This document shows, piece by piece, positions 1-7,327 of a stretch of DNA of 19,099 nt. A program made the position numbers and the translations under genes. This DNA comes from Paracoccaceae bacterium (lineage in GTDB: Bacteria > Pseudomonadota > Alphaproteobacteria > Rhodobacterales > Rhodobacteraceae). The stretch lies in the NCBI GenBank assembly GCA_023263735.1, contig JALQUQ010000009.1:1-19099 (forward strand), in the 5' to 3' direction. Within the stretch, counting starts at the first letter, position 1. Every line of letters starts with the position of its first letter. Below the pieces are notes generated by a model. The model saw only the letters and a program-made list of their open reading frames with translations, was not told the origin of the DNA and made no database searches.

Positions 1-101
1 GCCTCGATCACGCGGACCTTGGCCCCGCGACGGGCCGCCTCCCATGCGCAGGCCAGTCCAAAGATGCCAGCGCCCCGGATTGTCAGATCAGGTCTTGCCA
101 T
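1..101 (-). CDS. FAD-dependent oxidoreductase, N-terminal fragment (gene runs off the left edge)
   Basis: Reading the minus strand from an ATG at 99-101 gives 33 residues beginning MARPDLTIRGAGIFGLACAW, an N-terminal beta-alpha-beta dinucleotide-binding fold (GAGIFGLACAWEAARRG, then an acidic residue after a short beta strand), as in DadA/glycine-oxidase-type flavoenzymes. The rest lies outside the window, so substrate and length cannot be read. It is divergent from mnmD with 47 bp between the two starts. In Escherichia coli the MnmD-like methyltransferase is fused to an FAD-dependent oxidase domain of this superfamily in the bifunctional MnmC. A split MnmC, with this gene as the oxidase half, is therefore a reasonable inference, but the fragment alone does not prove it. 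A generic amino-acid oxidase is the alternative. Confidence 0.75.
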   Translation of the reverse strand, partial: MARPDLTIRGAGIFGLACAWEAARRGAKVRVIE

Positions 102-148
102 TTGCCGCGCCCCGTGGCCAAGGATTGTTGCGAAAGGGCATAGGTCAA

Positions 149-853
149 ATGTCAGAGGATTTACAGCACGAAGGGCTTGAATGGCGCGATGATGCCATCC
201 CGGTCTCGAAGCGGTTCGATGATCCCTATTTTTCCATCGCCAACGGGTTGGAAGAAACCCGCCACGTGTTTTTGGGTGGCAATGATCTGCCGCGTCGGTT
301 CCGGCCCGGGTTTCACATTGCCGAGCTGGGGTTCGGCACCGGTCTGAACATGCTGGCCACCGCCCTTTGCGCCAGTCAATCAGGGACAGAGGGGCCGATC
401 CTCTTTACCTCATACGAGGCGTTTCCCCTGCCGACCGACGATATCGCCCGCGCCCTGACGGCCTTTCCCGAGGCTTTGGCCGTCGCCGGGCCATTTCTGG
501 ACGCATGGGCCAAAGGCGCGCGCCAGTTTGATCTGGGTCCCCTGCGGGTTTCGGTGATCGAGGGCGACGCAAGACAGGCCCTGCCCCGGTGGGGGGGGCG
601 CGCAGATGCGTGGTTTCTGGACGGCTTTTCTCCCGCCAAAAATCCCGAATTATGGTCGGATGACTTGATGCAGGCGGTGCGGGATCACACCGGGCCCGGT
701 GGAACTTTCGCAACCTATACCGCGGCGGGCCATGTGCGGCGCGCCTTGGCCGCTGCGGGGTTCACGGTGGAACGGCGGCCCGGTTTCGGGCGCAAACGGC
801 ATATGACGGCGGGGTGGCTTGATACACCCACCGCCGATGACAGGGACAACTGA
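149..853 (+). CDS. mnmD: tRNA (5-methylaminomethyl-2-thiouridine)(34) methyltransferase MnmD
   Basis: This 234-residue protein should use S-adenosylmethionine to methylate the aminomethyl group on the wobble uridine (nm5s2U to mnm5s2U) of a set of tRNAs in the cytoplasm. The SAM-binding motif ELGFGTGLN is at residues 59-67, and the family signature WFLDGFSPAKNPELW at 155-169 includes the Asp-Gly-Phe-Ser-Pro segment. The length fits a stand-alone methyltransferase without the oxidase half found in E. coli MnmC. The frame is open upstream to 44, but that stretch has no family resemblance and would overlap the divergent oxidoreductase. The ATG at 149 gives the normal N-terminus (MSEDLQHEGLEWRDDAIPVS) and has a weak AGG 4 bases upstream. 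The next gene starts 1 base after the stop and is probably co-transcribed. Confidence 0.9.
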   Translation: MSEDLQHEGLEWRDDAIPVSKRFDDPYFSIANGLEETRHVFLGGNDLPRRFRPGFHIAELGFGTGLNMLATALCASQSGTEGPILFTSYEAFPLPTDDIARALTAFPEALAVAGPFLDAWAKGARQFDLGPLRVSVIEGDARQALPRWGGRADAWFLDGFSPAKNPELWSDDLMQAVRDHTGPGGTFATYTAAGHVRRALAAAGFTVERRPGFGRKRHMTAGWLDTPTADDRDN

Positions 854-854
854 C

Positions 855-1757
855 GTGGCAGCAGAGCAGAACATCCGGCAGGGCATTTGGTTGATGATCG
901 CAACCAGTCTGGTTTTCGCGGCACAAGACGGGCTGTCGCGCCATCTGGCCGGGGCCTACAACGTCTGGATGGTCGTGATGGTGCGGTTCTGGTTTTTCGG
1001 CCTGTTCGTGATCGCGGTATCGATGCGGTCGCCGGGCGGGCTTCGACAAGCGGTCCGGTCAGGCAAGCCCAAGATCCAGATGTTTCGCGGCCTGATCCTT
1101 GCGCTTGAAATCTGTGTGATGGTGACAGGCTTTGTGGTGCTGGGGCTGATCGAAAGCCACGCGGTCTTTGCCACCTATCCACTTCTGGTTGCCGCCCTGT
1201 CCGGGCCGGTTCTGGGCGAAAAGGTCGGTTGGCGGCGCTGGCTGGCGATCTGTGTCGGCTTTCTGGGTGTGCTGATCATTCTGGAACCCGGCATCGGGGT
1301 GTTTTCACCGGCGGCCCTGATCCCGCTTGCGGCGTCGCTGATGTTCGCGCTGTACGGTCTGTTGACGCGCTATGTGGCGCGCACCGATCCGTCAAACGTG
1401 TCGTTCTTTTATACCGGCATCATGGGGTCTATCGTGATGACCGCCCTTGGCATCTGGCATTGGGAATGGATGAGCCCAACCGATTGGGCCTTGATGCTGG
1501 CGCTGTGCTGTGCGGCAGCGCTGTCTCATTGGCTGTTGATCCGCGCCTATGAGGTGGCCGAGGCCTCGGCCATCCAGCCCTTTGCCTTTCTGCAACTGGT
1601 CTTTGCCAGCATCATCGCCATTCTGATCTTTGACGAGACGATCCGCCCCAATGTTGCCATCGGGACGGCCATCGTGGTGGGGGCCGGGCTGTTCACTCTG
1701 TGGCGTCAGCATGTGAACGCACGCAAGGCCCGTCGCGAAGCAGCCCGCGCGGGTTAA
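855..1757 (+). CDS. EamA/DMT-superfamily membrane permease
   Basis: A very hydrophobic protein of about 300 residues with the two tandem five-helix EamA repeats of the drug/metabolite transporter superfamily, probably an inner-membrane exporter of a small metabolite. The substrate cannot be read from sequence. The first repeat ends in the typical [20 protein letters not shown] segment and the second in FDETIRPNVAIGTAIVVGAG. I chose the GTG at 855 because AGGGA (842-846) lies 8 bases upstream. An in-frame ATG at 837 lacks any Shine-Dalgarno and would overlap mnmD by 17 bp. Its 3' end overlaps the convergent lytic transglycosylase by 4 bp: the palindrome TTAA supplies both stop codons. A second EamA gene at 4956 is a clear relative. 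Confidence 0.88.
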   Translation: MAAEQNIRQGIWLMIATSLVFAAQDGLSRHLAGAYNVWMVVMVRFWFFGLFVIAVSMRSPGGLRQAVRSGKPKIQMFRGLILALEICVMVTGFVVLGLIESHAVFATYPLLVAALSGPVLGEKVGWRRWLAICVGFLGVLIILEPGIGVFSPAALIPLAASLMFALYGLLTRYVARTDPSNVSFFYTGIMGSIVMTALGIWHWEWMSPTDWALMLALCCAAALSHWLLIRAYEVAEASAIQPFAFLQLVFASIIAILIFDETIRPNVAIGTAIVVGAGLFTLWRQHVNARKARREAARAG

Positions 1758-3718
1758 CCTTTCAGCTCTTGAGTGATCCGGATATCGCCCGCCTCGCCTT
1801 TCAGCTTGGCGCGGTAGATCACCACCCCTTCGACGACGCGCATCACATAGGTGCGCGTTTCGGTAAAGGGGATCGATTCCACCCAATCGACGATATCGAC
1901 ATCGGGGCGGCGCGGGTCGCCCAGATCTTCGATCCAGCGGCGCGGGCGACCGGGGCCTGCGTTATACCCCGAGGCGACCAGCGCGATCGACGGTCCGAAT
2001 TCTTCGACCAATTGCGCCAGATAGGCCGTGCCCAAGGCGGCATTATAGGCGGGATCGGCAAACAGCTTGTTCGCGTCGAACTCCTTGCCCAGTTTCTTTG
2101 CCATCATCTTGGCGGTGCCGGGCAAAAGCTGCATCAGGCCCCGGGCATCGGCCGGACTGCGGGCACGGGGGTCGAATTCGCTTTCACGCCGCGAAATGGC
2201 CAGCGCAAAGGCCCGGCTGACCGAAAGCCCGTCGGGCACGATCTCGGGCACCGGGAAATAGGCGTCGCTCAGGATCAGCCCCCGTTCCGCCGCCGCCTTG
2301 CCCACCAACACCGCCACATGCGGTTGGCCGATATCCAGCGCCATGCGCCCCAGTTGCGCCATGCCTTTGTCATCCAGACTCTCGCCCAAATGCAGCCAGA
2401 ACCGTTTGGCAAGCGTCAGGTCGCCTGCCGCAAGCAGGGCCTTTGCCGCCTCATGCACCGAACTCTTGGTCCAAGCTGCGGATTTCCAATCGCCCCCGCC
2501 GCTGCCCTTCAGCAACGCAGGATCCAGCTTTTTCCCAATCCGTTCCGAGGCCAGCAACCCATAATAGGCAGTCTGATGAACGGCAGCGCGTTCGTAATCC
2601 TGACGTGCGGCGGTCTTGTCGCCCGCGGCCTCATGCGCGCGGCCCTGCCAATACAGCGCGCGCGAGGTGGAAATGGGCGTCGAAACCCCGCCTTCCAGAT
2701 GCTGGAAATGCTTCAGCGCCGTTTCGGGCTGGTTCAGCAGTCGCAGCGCCGCAAAGCCCGCCAAGAACTCCAGATCGGCATAATCCGACCCTTGGGTCAG
2801 ATGGTGGGTCGAGGCCAGCCGATAGGCCGCTTTGCCATCCCCCAGCCGAATGAGACGCCGCACCAAAAGCGCGCGGCGATCCGACCACACCTCGGGGTTG
2901 CCCAAGGCCGAGGCCGAGGTGCTACGTTCAAGGATCAGGTCCAGACTGTCGTCAAAGCGATCCCGCTTCATCCGCCAGGCAAAGCGATCATGGGCCAGCC
3001 CGGAATCATCGGCCAGCGCCTTGGGCACCGCCGCGATCAGGGCATTCACCCCGTCATTTCCCGATTGCAGACCGATGCGCGCCTGCGCCAAGGCCCGCAT
3101 TTCAGGAGAGAGGAGCGGCAACAGAACCTGCACCTCTTTCCAGCGCCCTTCCCACAACAGGCGGTCGGCGCGATGGTCATCGACCAGTTCCAGCGCATTG
3201 GGGGCAAGGTCGCGCAATTGCCGCGCCAGATCATCGGGAAAGGCAATCGACGCCCAACCCTGCATCGCCACCTCTTCGGCGCGGGCGGCATCGCCCTTGG
3301 CCCGCAAGGCCGCGACCAGCGCCACCACCCCTTCGGCGGTTTTTGGGGTGTCGGACCCGAAATAGGCAATCACCCTCTCGGGCGTGGTTGATCGGGCCAC
3401 CGCCGTTTCGCCCTTGGTCTTCAGATAGGGCAGCCCGGGCCAATCGGCGCGGCGCTTCAGAAAATCTTCGTAATCGCCCAAGAGCCCGACACCCGCCCGC
3501 AGGCGCTGCCATTCGACGATATCGCGCGCCACACCCTTTGGCGCGGCGGCAAGCGCGGCCTCCCAATCGCCAGCCTGGGCAAGGCTCAGCGCCTGTGCAA
3601 AGGCGGTCGGATCGGTTTGTGCCTGCAAGGACATCGGTGAAACGGCCATGGCAAAGCACAGCACGGCCACGCGCGGCGTCATGCGCGCCATTCTTGGTTT
3701 GGTTCGGGTTCTGCTCAT
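1754..3718 (-). CDS. Soluble lytic murein transglycosylase (Slt70-like), exported
   Basis: A 654-residue periplasmic enzyme that should cleave the MurNAc-GlcNAc bond of peptidoglycan, leaving 1,6-anhydro-MurNAc ends. From the ATG at 3718 it has a basic N-terminus, a hydrophobic core (VAVLCFAMAVSPMSLQAQ) and a probable signal-peptidase site near AQA/Q-T. Next come roughly 430 residues of helical repeats like the Slt70 superhelix, then the catalytic SLT domain. SRRESEFDPRARS carries the catalytic Glu at about residue 512, followed by GLMQLLPGTA and ALVASGYNAGPGRPRRW. The frame is open to a TTG at 3754. Internal ATGs at 3691 and 3682 would give shorter signal peptides, so the exact start is uncertain. 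A perfect TTGACA (minus strand, 3791-3786) upstream could be a -35 box, but I see no convincing -10. It stands alone, divergent from dapA. Confidence 0.92.
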   Translation of the reverse strand: MSRTRTKPRMARMTPRVAVLCFAMAVSPMSLQAQTDPTAFAQALSLAQAGDWEAALAAAPKGVARDIVEWQRLRAGVGLLGDYEDFLKRRADWPGLPYLKTKGETAVARSTTPERVIAYFGSDTPKTAEGVVALVAALRAKGDAARAEEVAMQGWASIAFPDDLARQLRDLAPNALELVDDHRADRLLWEGRWKEVQVLLPLLSPEMRALAQARIGLQSGNDGVNALIAAVPKALADDSGLAHDRFAWRMKRDRFDDSLDLILERSTSASALGNPEVWSDRRALLVRRLIRLGDGKAAYRLASTHHLTQGSDYADLEFLAGFAALRLLNQPETALKHFQHLEGGVSTPISTSRALYWQGRAHEAAGDKTAARQDYERAAVHQTAYYGLLASERIGKKLDPALLKGSGGGDWKSAAWTKSSVHEAAKALLAAGDLTLAKRFWLHLGESLDDKGMAQLGRMALDIGQPHVAVLVGKAAAERGLILSDAYFPVPEIVPDGLSVSRAFALAISRRESEFDPRARSPADARGLMQLLPGTAKMMAKKLGKEFDANKLFADPAYNAALGTAYLAQLVEEFGPSIALVASGYNAGPGRPRRWIEDLGDPRRPDVDIVDWVESIPFTETRTYVMRVVEGVVIYRAKLKGEAGDIRITQELKG

Positions 3719-3808
3719 GCGGCCGAGTCTGCCAAAACCCTGCGGGTCGCTCAAGCCACGATCCTGTCATCTTCCGCGCGAGGAATGTCAAACGACAGCC
3801 GCTAATGC

Positions 3809-3890
3809 TTGGCAAGCGCCATGGCCACGGTTAAAGGAGAACGCGTTTGCAACCGACGACTCGAAACATTCGAGCCCGAAAGAATAGGAG
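3809..3890 (+). promoter_or_regulatory. dapA leader: weak promoter candidate, possible leader ORF, small hairpin and ribosome-binding site
   Basis: AGGAG at 3886-3890 is a good Shine-Dalgarno 9 bases before the dapA ATG. Upstream is a compact perfect hairpin, CTCGAA (3860-3865), loop ACA, TTCGAG (3869-3874). Further up is AAAGGAG (3833-3839), 7 bases before a TTG that opens a 19-codon frame ending at 3906, inside the first codons of dapA. The same stretch can be read as a weak sigma-70 promoter: TTGGCA (3809-3814), a 16-base spacer, TTAAAG (3831-3836). The two readings compete. The hairpin and the proximal Shine-Dalgarno are certain as sequence; the rest is inference. Confidence 0.4.
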
Positions 3891-3899
3891 ACGCGCGCC

Positions 3900-4775
3900 A
3901 TGTTGAAAGGGTCAATGCCTGCCCTGGTCACGCCGTTCAAGAACGGTGAAGTTGATATGGACGCGCTCAAGAAACTTGTCGAATGGCAGATCGCCGAAGG
4001 GTCGCACGGGCTGGTTCCCGTGGGGACGACCGGCGAAAGCCCGACGCTGAGCCACGAAGAGCATGAAGCCGTGGTCGAAGCCGTGGTCAAATTTGCCGCG
4101 GGCCGCGTGCCGGTCGTGGCCGGGGCCGGGTCGAACAACACCGTCGAAGGCATTCGCCTGATCCGCCACGCCGAAAAGGTCGGGGCCAATGCCGCGCTGG
4201 TCGTGACCCCCTATTACAACAAGCCCACGCAAGCGGGCCTCTACGAGCATTTCAAGGCACTGCACGATTGCTGCAACCTGCCGATCGTCATCTATAACAT
4301 TCCCGGCCGTTCGGTCGTGGATATGACCCCCGAAACCATGGGCCGTCTGGCGCAACTGCCGCGGATCATCGGGGTCAAGGACGCCACCGGCAAGATCGAG
4401 CGTGTATCGATGCAGCGCGCCTCGTGCGGGGCCGATTTCATCCAGCTTTCGGGCGAAGATGCCACCGCATTGGGCTTTAACGCCCATGGCGGCAAGGGCT
4501 GCATCTCGGTCACGGCCAACGTGGCACCGCGCCTGTGCGCCGAATTCCAAGAGGCAACGCTGAACGGCGATTTCGCCAAGGCGCTGGACTATCAAGATCG
4601 CCTGATGCCGCTGCACGAAGCGATCTTTATCGAGCCGGGTCTGGCGGGCGCGAAATACGGCCTTTCGCTCTTGGGCCGCTGCACCGAAGAGGTGCGTCTG
4701 CCGTTGGTTGGCCTGACCGATGGCACCAAGGAAAAAATCCGTGCGGCCATGCGCCATGCCGGCCTGCTGAACTAA
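3900..4775 (+). CDS. dapA: 4-hydroxy-tetrahydrodipicolinate synthase
   Basis: A 291-residue cytoplasmic TIM-barrel aldolase that condenses pyruvate with aspartate semialdehyde, the first committed step towards diaminopimelate and lysine. Family motifs are all present: GTTGESPTL (42-50), [14 protein letters not shown] (105-118), IYNIPGRS (131-138) with the catalytic Tyr132 and Arg137, and GVKDATGK (158-165) with the Schiff-base Lys160. The length is normal for the bacterial enzyme. The start is fixed by AGGAG 9 bases upstream and by the typical N-terminus [13 protein letters not shown]. It is monocistronic: a strong terminator begins 22 bp after the stop. Diaminopimelate feeds the peptidoglycan that the divergent transglycosylase remodels, though the shared intergenic region does not by itself prove co-regulation. 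Confidence 0.97.
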   Translation: MLKGSMPALVTPFKNGEVDMDALKKLVEWQIAEGSHGLVPVGTTGESPTLSHEEHEAVVEAVVKFAAGRVPVVAGAGSNNTVEGIRLIRHAEKVGANAALVVTPYYNKPTQAGLYEHFKALHDCCNLPIVIYNIPGRSVVDMTPETMGRLAQLPRIIGVKDATGKIERVSMQRASCGADFIQLSGEDATALGFNAHGGKGCISVTANVAPRLCAEFQEATLNGDFAKALDYQDRLMPLHEAIFIEPGLAGAKYGLSLLGRCTEEVRLPLVGLTDGTKEKIRAAMRHAGLLN

Positions 4776-4797
4776 GCTGTTCAATTCGCAACATTTG

Positions 4798-4834
4798 CGC
4801 CGCCGAACCCCTGGTTTCGGCGGCGTTTTGTTTT
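4798..4834 (+). terminator. Rho-independent terminator of dapA
   Basis: CGCCGCCGAA (4798-4807) pairs perfectly with TTCGGCGGCG (4816-4825) around an 8-base loop, followed by TTTTGTTTT. The stem is 10 bp and GC-rich with a T tract on the plus strand, 22 bp after the dapA stop codon. Confidence 0.88.
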
Positions 4835-4955
4835 CACTTTCGCACATCGCGCCGCAAGATCCGGAATTGTGCCGCATACAAAGATTGCGCCCCCTCGATA
4901 TTGACCCTGCCAATAGCTGCGCCCTAATTGCGGTCTGCAACGAAAAGGCCCGATC

Positions 4956-5843
4956 ATGAACGACAACCTGCGCGGCGCGGCATTCATGGCGGCTTCGATG
5001 GCTGGATTTGCGGTCGAAGATCTGTTTCTGAAACAGGCCGCGCAACACATGCCCATCGGACAGGTGACCCTTATGGTTGGGCTGTGCGGGGTTGTGGTGT
5101 TCAGCCTGATGGCCCTGCGCAAGGGCGAAGCCCCCGTGCCGGCCGCCTTTTTGCATCGCGCCTTGGTGATCCGTTCGGTGTTCGAGGTGGCGGGCCGTCT
5201 GTTCTATTCCCTGGCCATTGCGCTGACGCCGCTTTCGACCACATCGGCCATCTTGCAGGCGACGCCATTGGTCGTGGTGGCCTCTGCCGCGCTTTTGTTC
5301 AGGGAAAAGGTTGGCTGGCGGCGGTGGAGCGCGGTCATCATCGGCTTTGTTGGCGTGCTGATCATCTTGCGCCCGGGTCTTGACGGATTTTCGCTGCTGT
5401 CCTTGCTGGCGCTTGCCGGGATGGCGGGCTTTGCGGGCCGAGATCTGGCCACCCGCGCCGCGCCCAAGGTGCTGTCTAACCGGCAGTTGGGCGTTGCGGG
5501 ATTTTCCATGCTGGGGCTGTCGGGCGCGATCACCTTGATGATTTCAGGCGGGGCAAGGGTGCCCGATCCCGCCGGATTGGCCTTTGTGGGGCTGACAGCG
5601 GTGTTTGCGACGCTTGGCTATCACGGCCTGACCAGCGCCATGCGCACCGGGGAAATCTCGTTCGTCACGCCGTTCCGCTATACCCGGCTTGTCTTTGCGC
5701 TGATCTTGGCCGTTCTGTTTCTGGGGGAACGCCCCGACAGCTTTACCCTGATCGGATCGGCGTTGATCGTGGGCTCGGGGCTTTATGCCCTGCTGCGCGG
5801 CAACCGCAAAGCACAAGCGAAAGCACCAGAAAACCGCGCGTGA
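4956..5843 (+). CDS. EamA/DMT-superfamily membrane permease (second copy)
   Basis: A 295-residue polytopic inner-membrane protein with two EamA repeats, presumably an exporter of a small molecule; the substrate is not readable. The first repeat ends in [24 protein letters not shown], nearly matching the same point in the EamA gene at 855-1757 (19 of 27 aligned residues identical), so the two are paralogues rather than distant superfamily members. The ATG at 4956 has AAAAGG (4943-4948) 7 bases upstream. A TTGACC at 4901-4906 could be a -35 box, but the -10 match is poor. The gene lies between the dapA terminator and smpB, with only 40 bp before smpB, so transcription may continue into smpB. 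Confidence 0.9.
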   Translation: MNDNLRGAAFMAASMAGFAVEDLFLKQAAQHMPIGQVTLMVGLCGVVVFSLMALRKGEAPVPAAFLHRALVIRSVFEVAGRLFYSLAIALTPLSTTSAILQATPLVVVASAALLFREKVGWRRWSAVIIGFVGVLIILRPGLDGFSLLSLLALAGMAGFAGRDLATRAAPKVLSNRQLGVAGFSMLGLSGAITLMISGGARVPDPAGLAFVGLTAVFATLGYHGLTSAMRTGEISFVTPFRYTRLVFALILAVLFLGERPDSFTLIGSALIVGSGLYALLRGNRKAQAKAPENRA

Positions 5844-5883
5844 TCTGGACTCGCGCCGCGCCCTCGCCTATCTGATGACCATC

Positions 5884-6363
5884 ATGGCTCCGAAATCTGA
5901 TCCGAACTCGAAACTTATCTCTGAAAACCGCCAAGCGCGGTTTCATTATCATGTCGAATCCGATCTTGAGGCTGGGATCATGCTGGTCGGGTCCGAGGTC
6001 AAATCCTTGCGACAGGGCGGTTCGAACATCGCCGACAGCTATGCCAGCGTCGAAGGTGGCGAATTGTGGCTGATCAACGGCTATATCGCCCCCTATGCGC
6101 AGGCCAAGACCTGGGGCCATGAAGAGCGCCGCAAACGCAAATTGCTGGTGTCGAAAAAAGAACTGTCGCGTCTGTGGAACGCCACCGCGCGCGAGGGCAT
6201 GACCATTGTCCCGCTAAAGCTTTATTTCAACGATCGGGGGATCGTGAAAATCAAGCTGGGCGTGGCCAAGGGGAAAAAGCTGGCCGACAAGCGGGAAACC
6301 AGCGCAAAACGCGATTGGGATCGTCAAAAGGCCCGCCTGCTGAAACACGGGGCGCGCGAATAA
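5884..6363 (+). CDS. smpB: SsrA-binding protein SmpB
   Basis: A 159-residue basic protein that binds tmRNA and delivers it to stalled ribosomes for trans-translation. Conserved features are [33 protein letters not shown] near the N-terminus, then ADSYA, a central [23 protein letters not shown], and a Lys/Arg-rich C-terminal tail ([23 protein letters not shown]) that enters the mRNA channel. I prefer the ATG at 5884 ([13 protein letters not shown]), which matches the usual family start. An ATG at 5875 (MTIM...) is the alternative. Neither has a recognisable Shine-Dalgarno, which is odd for a housekeeping gene. The tmRNA gene itself (ssrA) is not in the window. Confidence 0.95.
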   Translation: MAPKSDPNSKLISENRQARFHYHVESDLEAGIMLVGSEVKSLRQGGSNIADSYASVEGGELWLINGYIAPYAQAKTWGHEERRKRKLLVSKKELSRLWNATAREGMTIVPLKLYFNDRGIVKIKLGVAKGKKLADKRETSAKRDWDRQKARLLKHGARE

Positions 6364-6450
6364 CGCCGTTTCGTCGCGATTGGCCTGATCCAGACTTGCC
6401 CTTATTGTCCTGTTGGATATACCCGAACAAACCTTCGCGGAGCTTGATCC

Positions 6451-7323
6451 ATGGCAACGCTCGTGCCCCCCTCGCCCGAGGATGATCCGAAGACACTGGT
6501 TTCGACCGCTTGGCTTGCGGCCCATATCAAGGATCCCGATCTGCGGATTCTGGATGCCAGTTGGTATTTGCCCGATGCCGGGCGCAATGCGCAGGCCGAA
6601 TATGACGCTGAGCACATTCCCGGCGCGCGGTTTTTTGACATCGACGAAATCAGCGATTTGCGGTCCAGCCTGCCGCACATGGCCCCTCCGCCCGAAAAGT
6701 TCATCTCGCGCATGCGGGCGATGGGCGTGGGCGATGGGCATCAAGTGGTCGTCTATGACGGCGCAGGCCTGTTTTCGGCGGCGCGTGTCTGGTGGCTGTT
6801 CCGCCTGATGGGCAAGACGGATGTGGCCGTGTTGGATGGAGGCCTGCCCAAGTGGAAGGCCGAGGGGCGCGAACTGGAAGACCTGCCCCCCTATTTGCGC
6901 GATCGTCACATGACCGTTTCGCGCCAGAACCATCTGGTCAAGGATGTGACGCAGGTGGCCCATGCCGCCAAACTTGAAGAGGCCGAGATTCTGGATGCCC
7001 GGTCGGCGCCCCGCTTCAAAGGCGAAGTGGCAGAACCGCGGCCCGGTTTGCGGTCAGGCCATATCCCCGGCTCAAAGAATGTGCCCTATGCCACGCTTCT
7101 GAACCCCGATGGCACGATGAAACCGCTGGCCGACCTGCGTGCCACCTTCGAAGCCGCAGGCGTGAACCTTGCCAAACCCGCCATCACCACCTGCGGCTCG
7201 GGCGTCACCGCCGCCGTTCTGTCCCTTGCACTGGAACGGCTGGGCCACAAGAACCACGCGCTTTATGACGGGTCCTGGGCCGAATGGGGCATGTATGAAG
7301 ACCTTGCGGTCGCCAAAGGATAA
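6451..7323 (+). CDS. sseA: 3-mercaptopyruvate sulfurtransferase (tandem rhodanese)
   Basis: A 290-residue two-domain rhodanese-fold protein that moves sulfur from 3-mercaptopyruvate to an acceptor such as thioredoxin or cyanide. The inactive N-terminal domain spans about residues 15-145 (ILDASWYLP, EHIPGARFFDID, VVVYDGAGLFSAARVWW). The catalytic domain ends in the active-site loop CGSGVTA at 248-254 with Cys248. The CGSGV loop is characteristic of mercaptopyruvate sulfurtransferases rather than thiosulfate rhodaneses. The ATG has GGAG (6439-6442) 8 bases upstream. A weak promoter candidate precedes it (TTGCCC at 6396-6401, TATACC at 6418-6423). The aminotransferase starts 4 bases after the stop, so the two are almost certainly an operon. 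An aminotransferase acting on cysteine could make the mercaptopyruvate this enzyme uses, an inference from context. Confidence 0.93.
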   Translation: MATLVPPSPEDDPKTLVSTAWLAAHIKDPDLRILDASWYLPDAGRNAQAEYDAEHIPGARFFDIDEISDLRSSLPHMAPPPEKFISRMRAMGVGDGHQVVVYDGAGLFSAARVWWLFRLMGKTDVAVLDGGLPKWKAEGRELEDLPPYLRDRHMTVSRQNHLVKDVTQVAHAAKLEEAEILDARSAPRFKGEVAEPRPGLRSGHIPGSKNVPYATLLNPDGTMKPLADLRATFEAAGVNLAKPAITTCGSGVTAAVLSLALERLGHKNHALYDGSWAEWGMYEDLAVAKG

Positions 7324-7327
7324 CCAG

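Noticed and set aside
1700..3391. Long plus-strand open frame of 563 codons
   Set aside because: It lies antisense to the lytic transglycosylase, its composition (Gln/His/Arg/Gly-rich) is that of a GC-rich shadow frame, and it has no recognisable domain.
3821..3949. ATG-started 42-codon frame overlapping the start of dapA by 50 bp
   Set aside because: No Shine-Dalgarno before its ATG, long overlap with a certain gene, and no family resemblance; the shorter TTG frame is the only leader worth testing.
3912..5156. Minus-strand open frame of 414 codons across dapA
   Set aside because: Antisense to dapA and crossing the dapA terminator and next promoter region; no domain visible.
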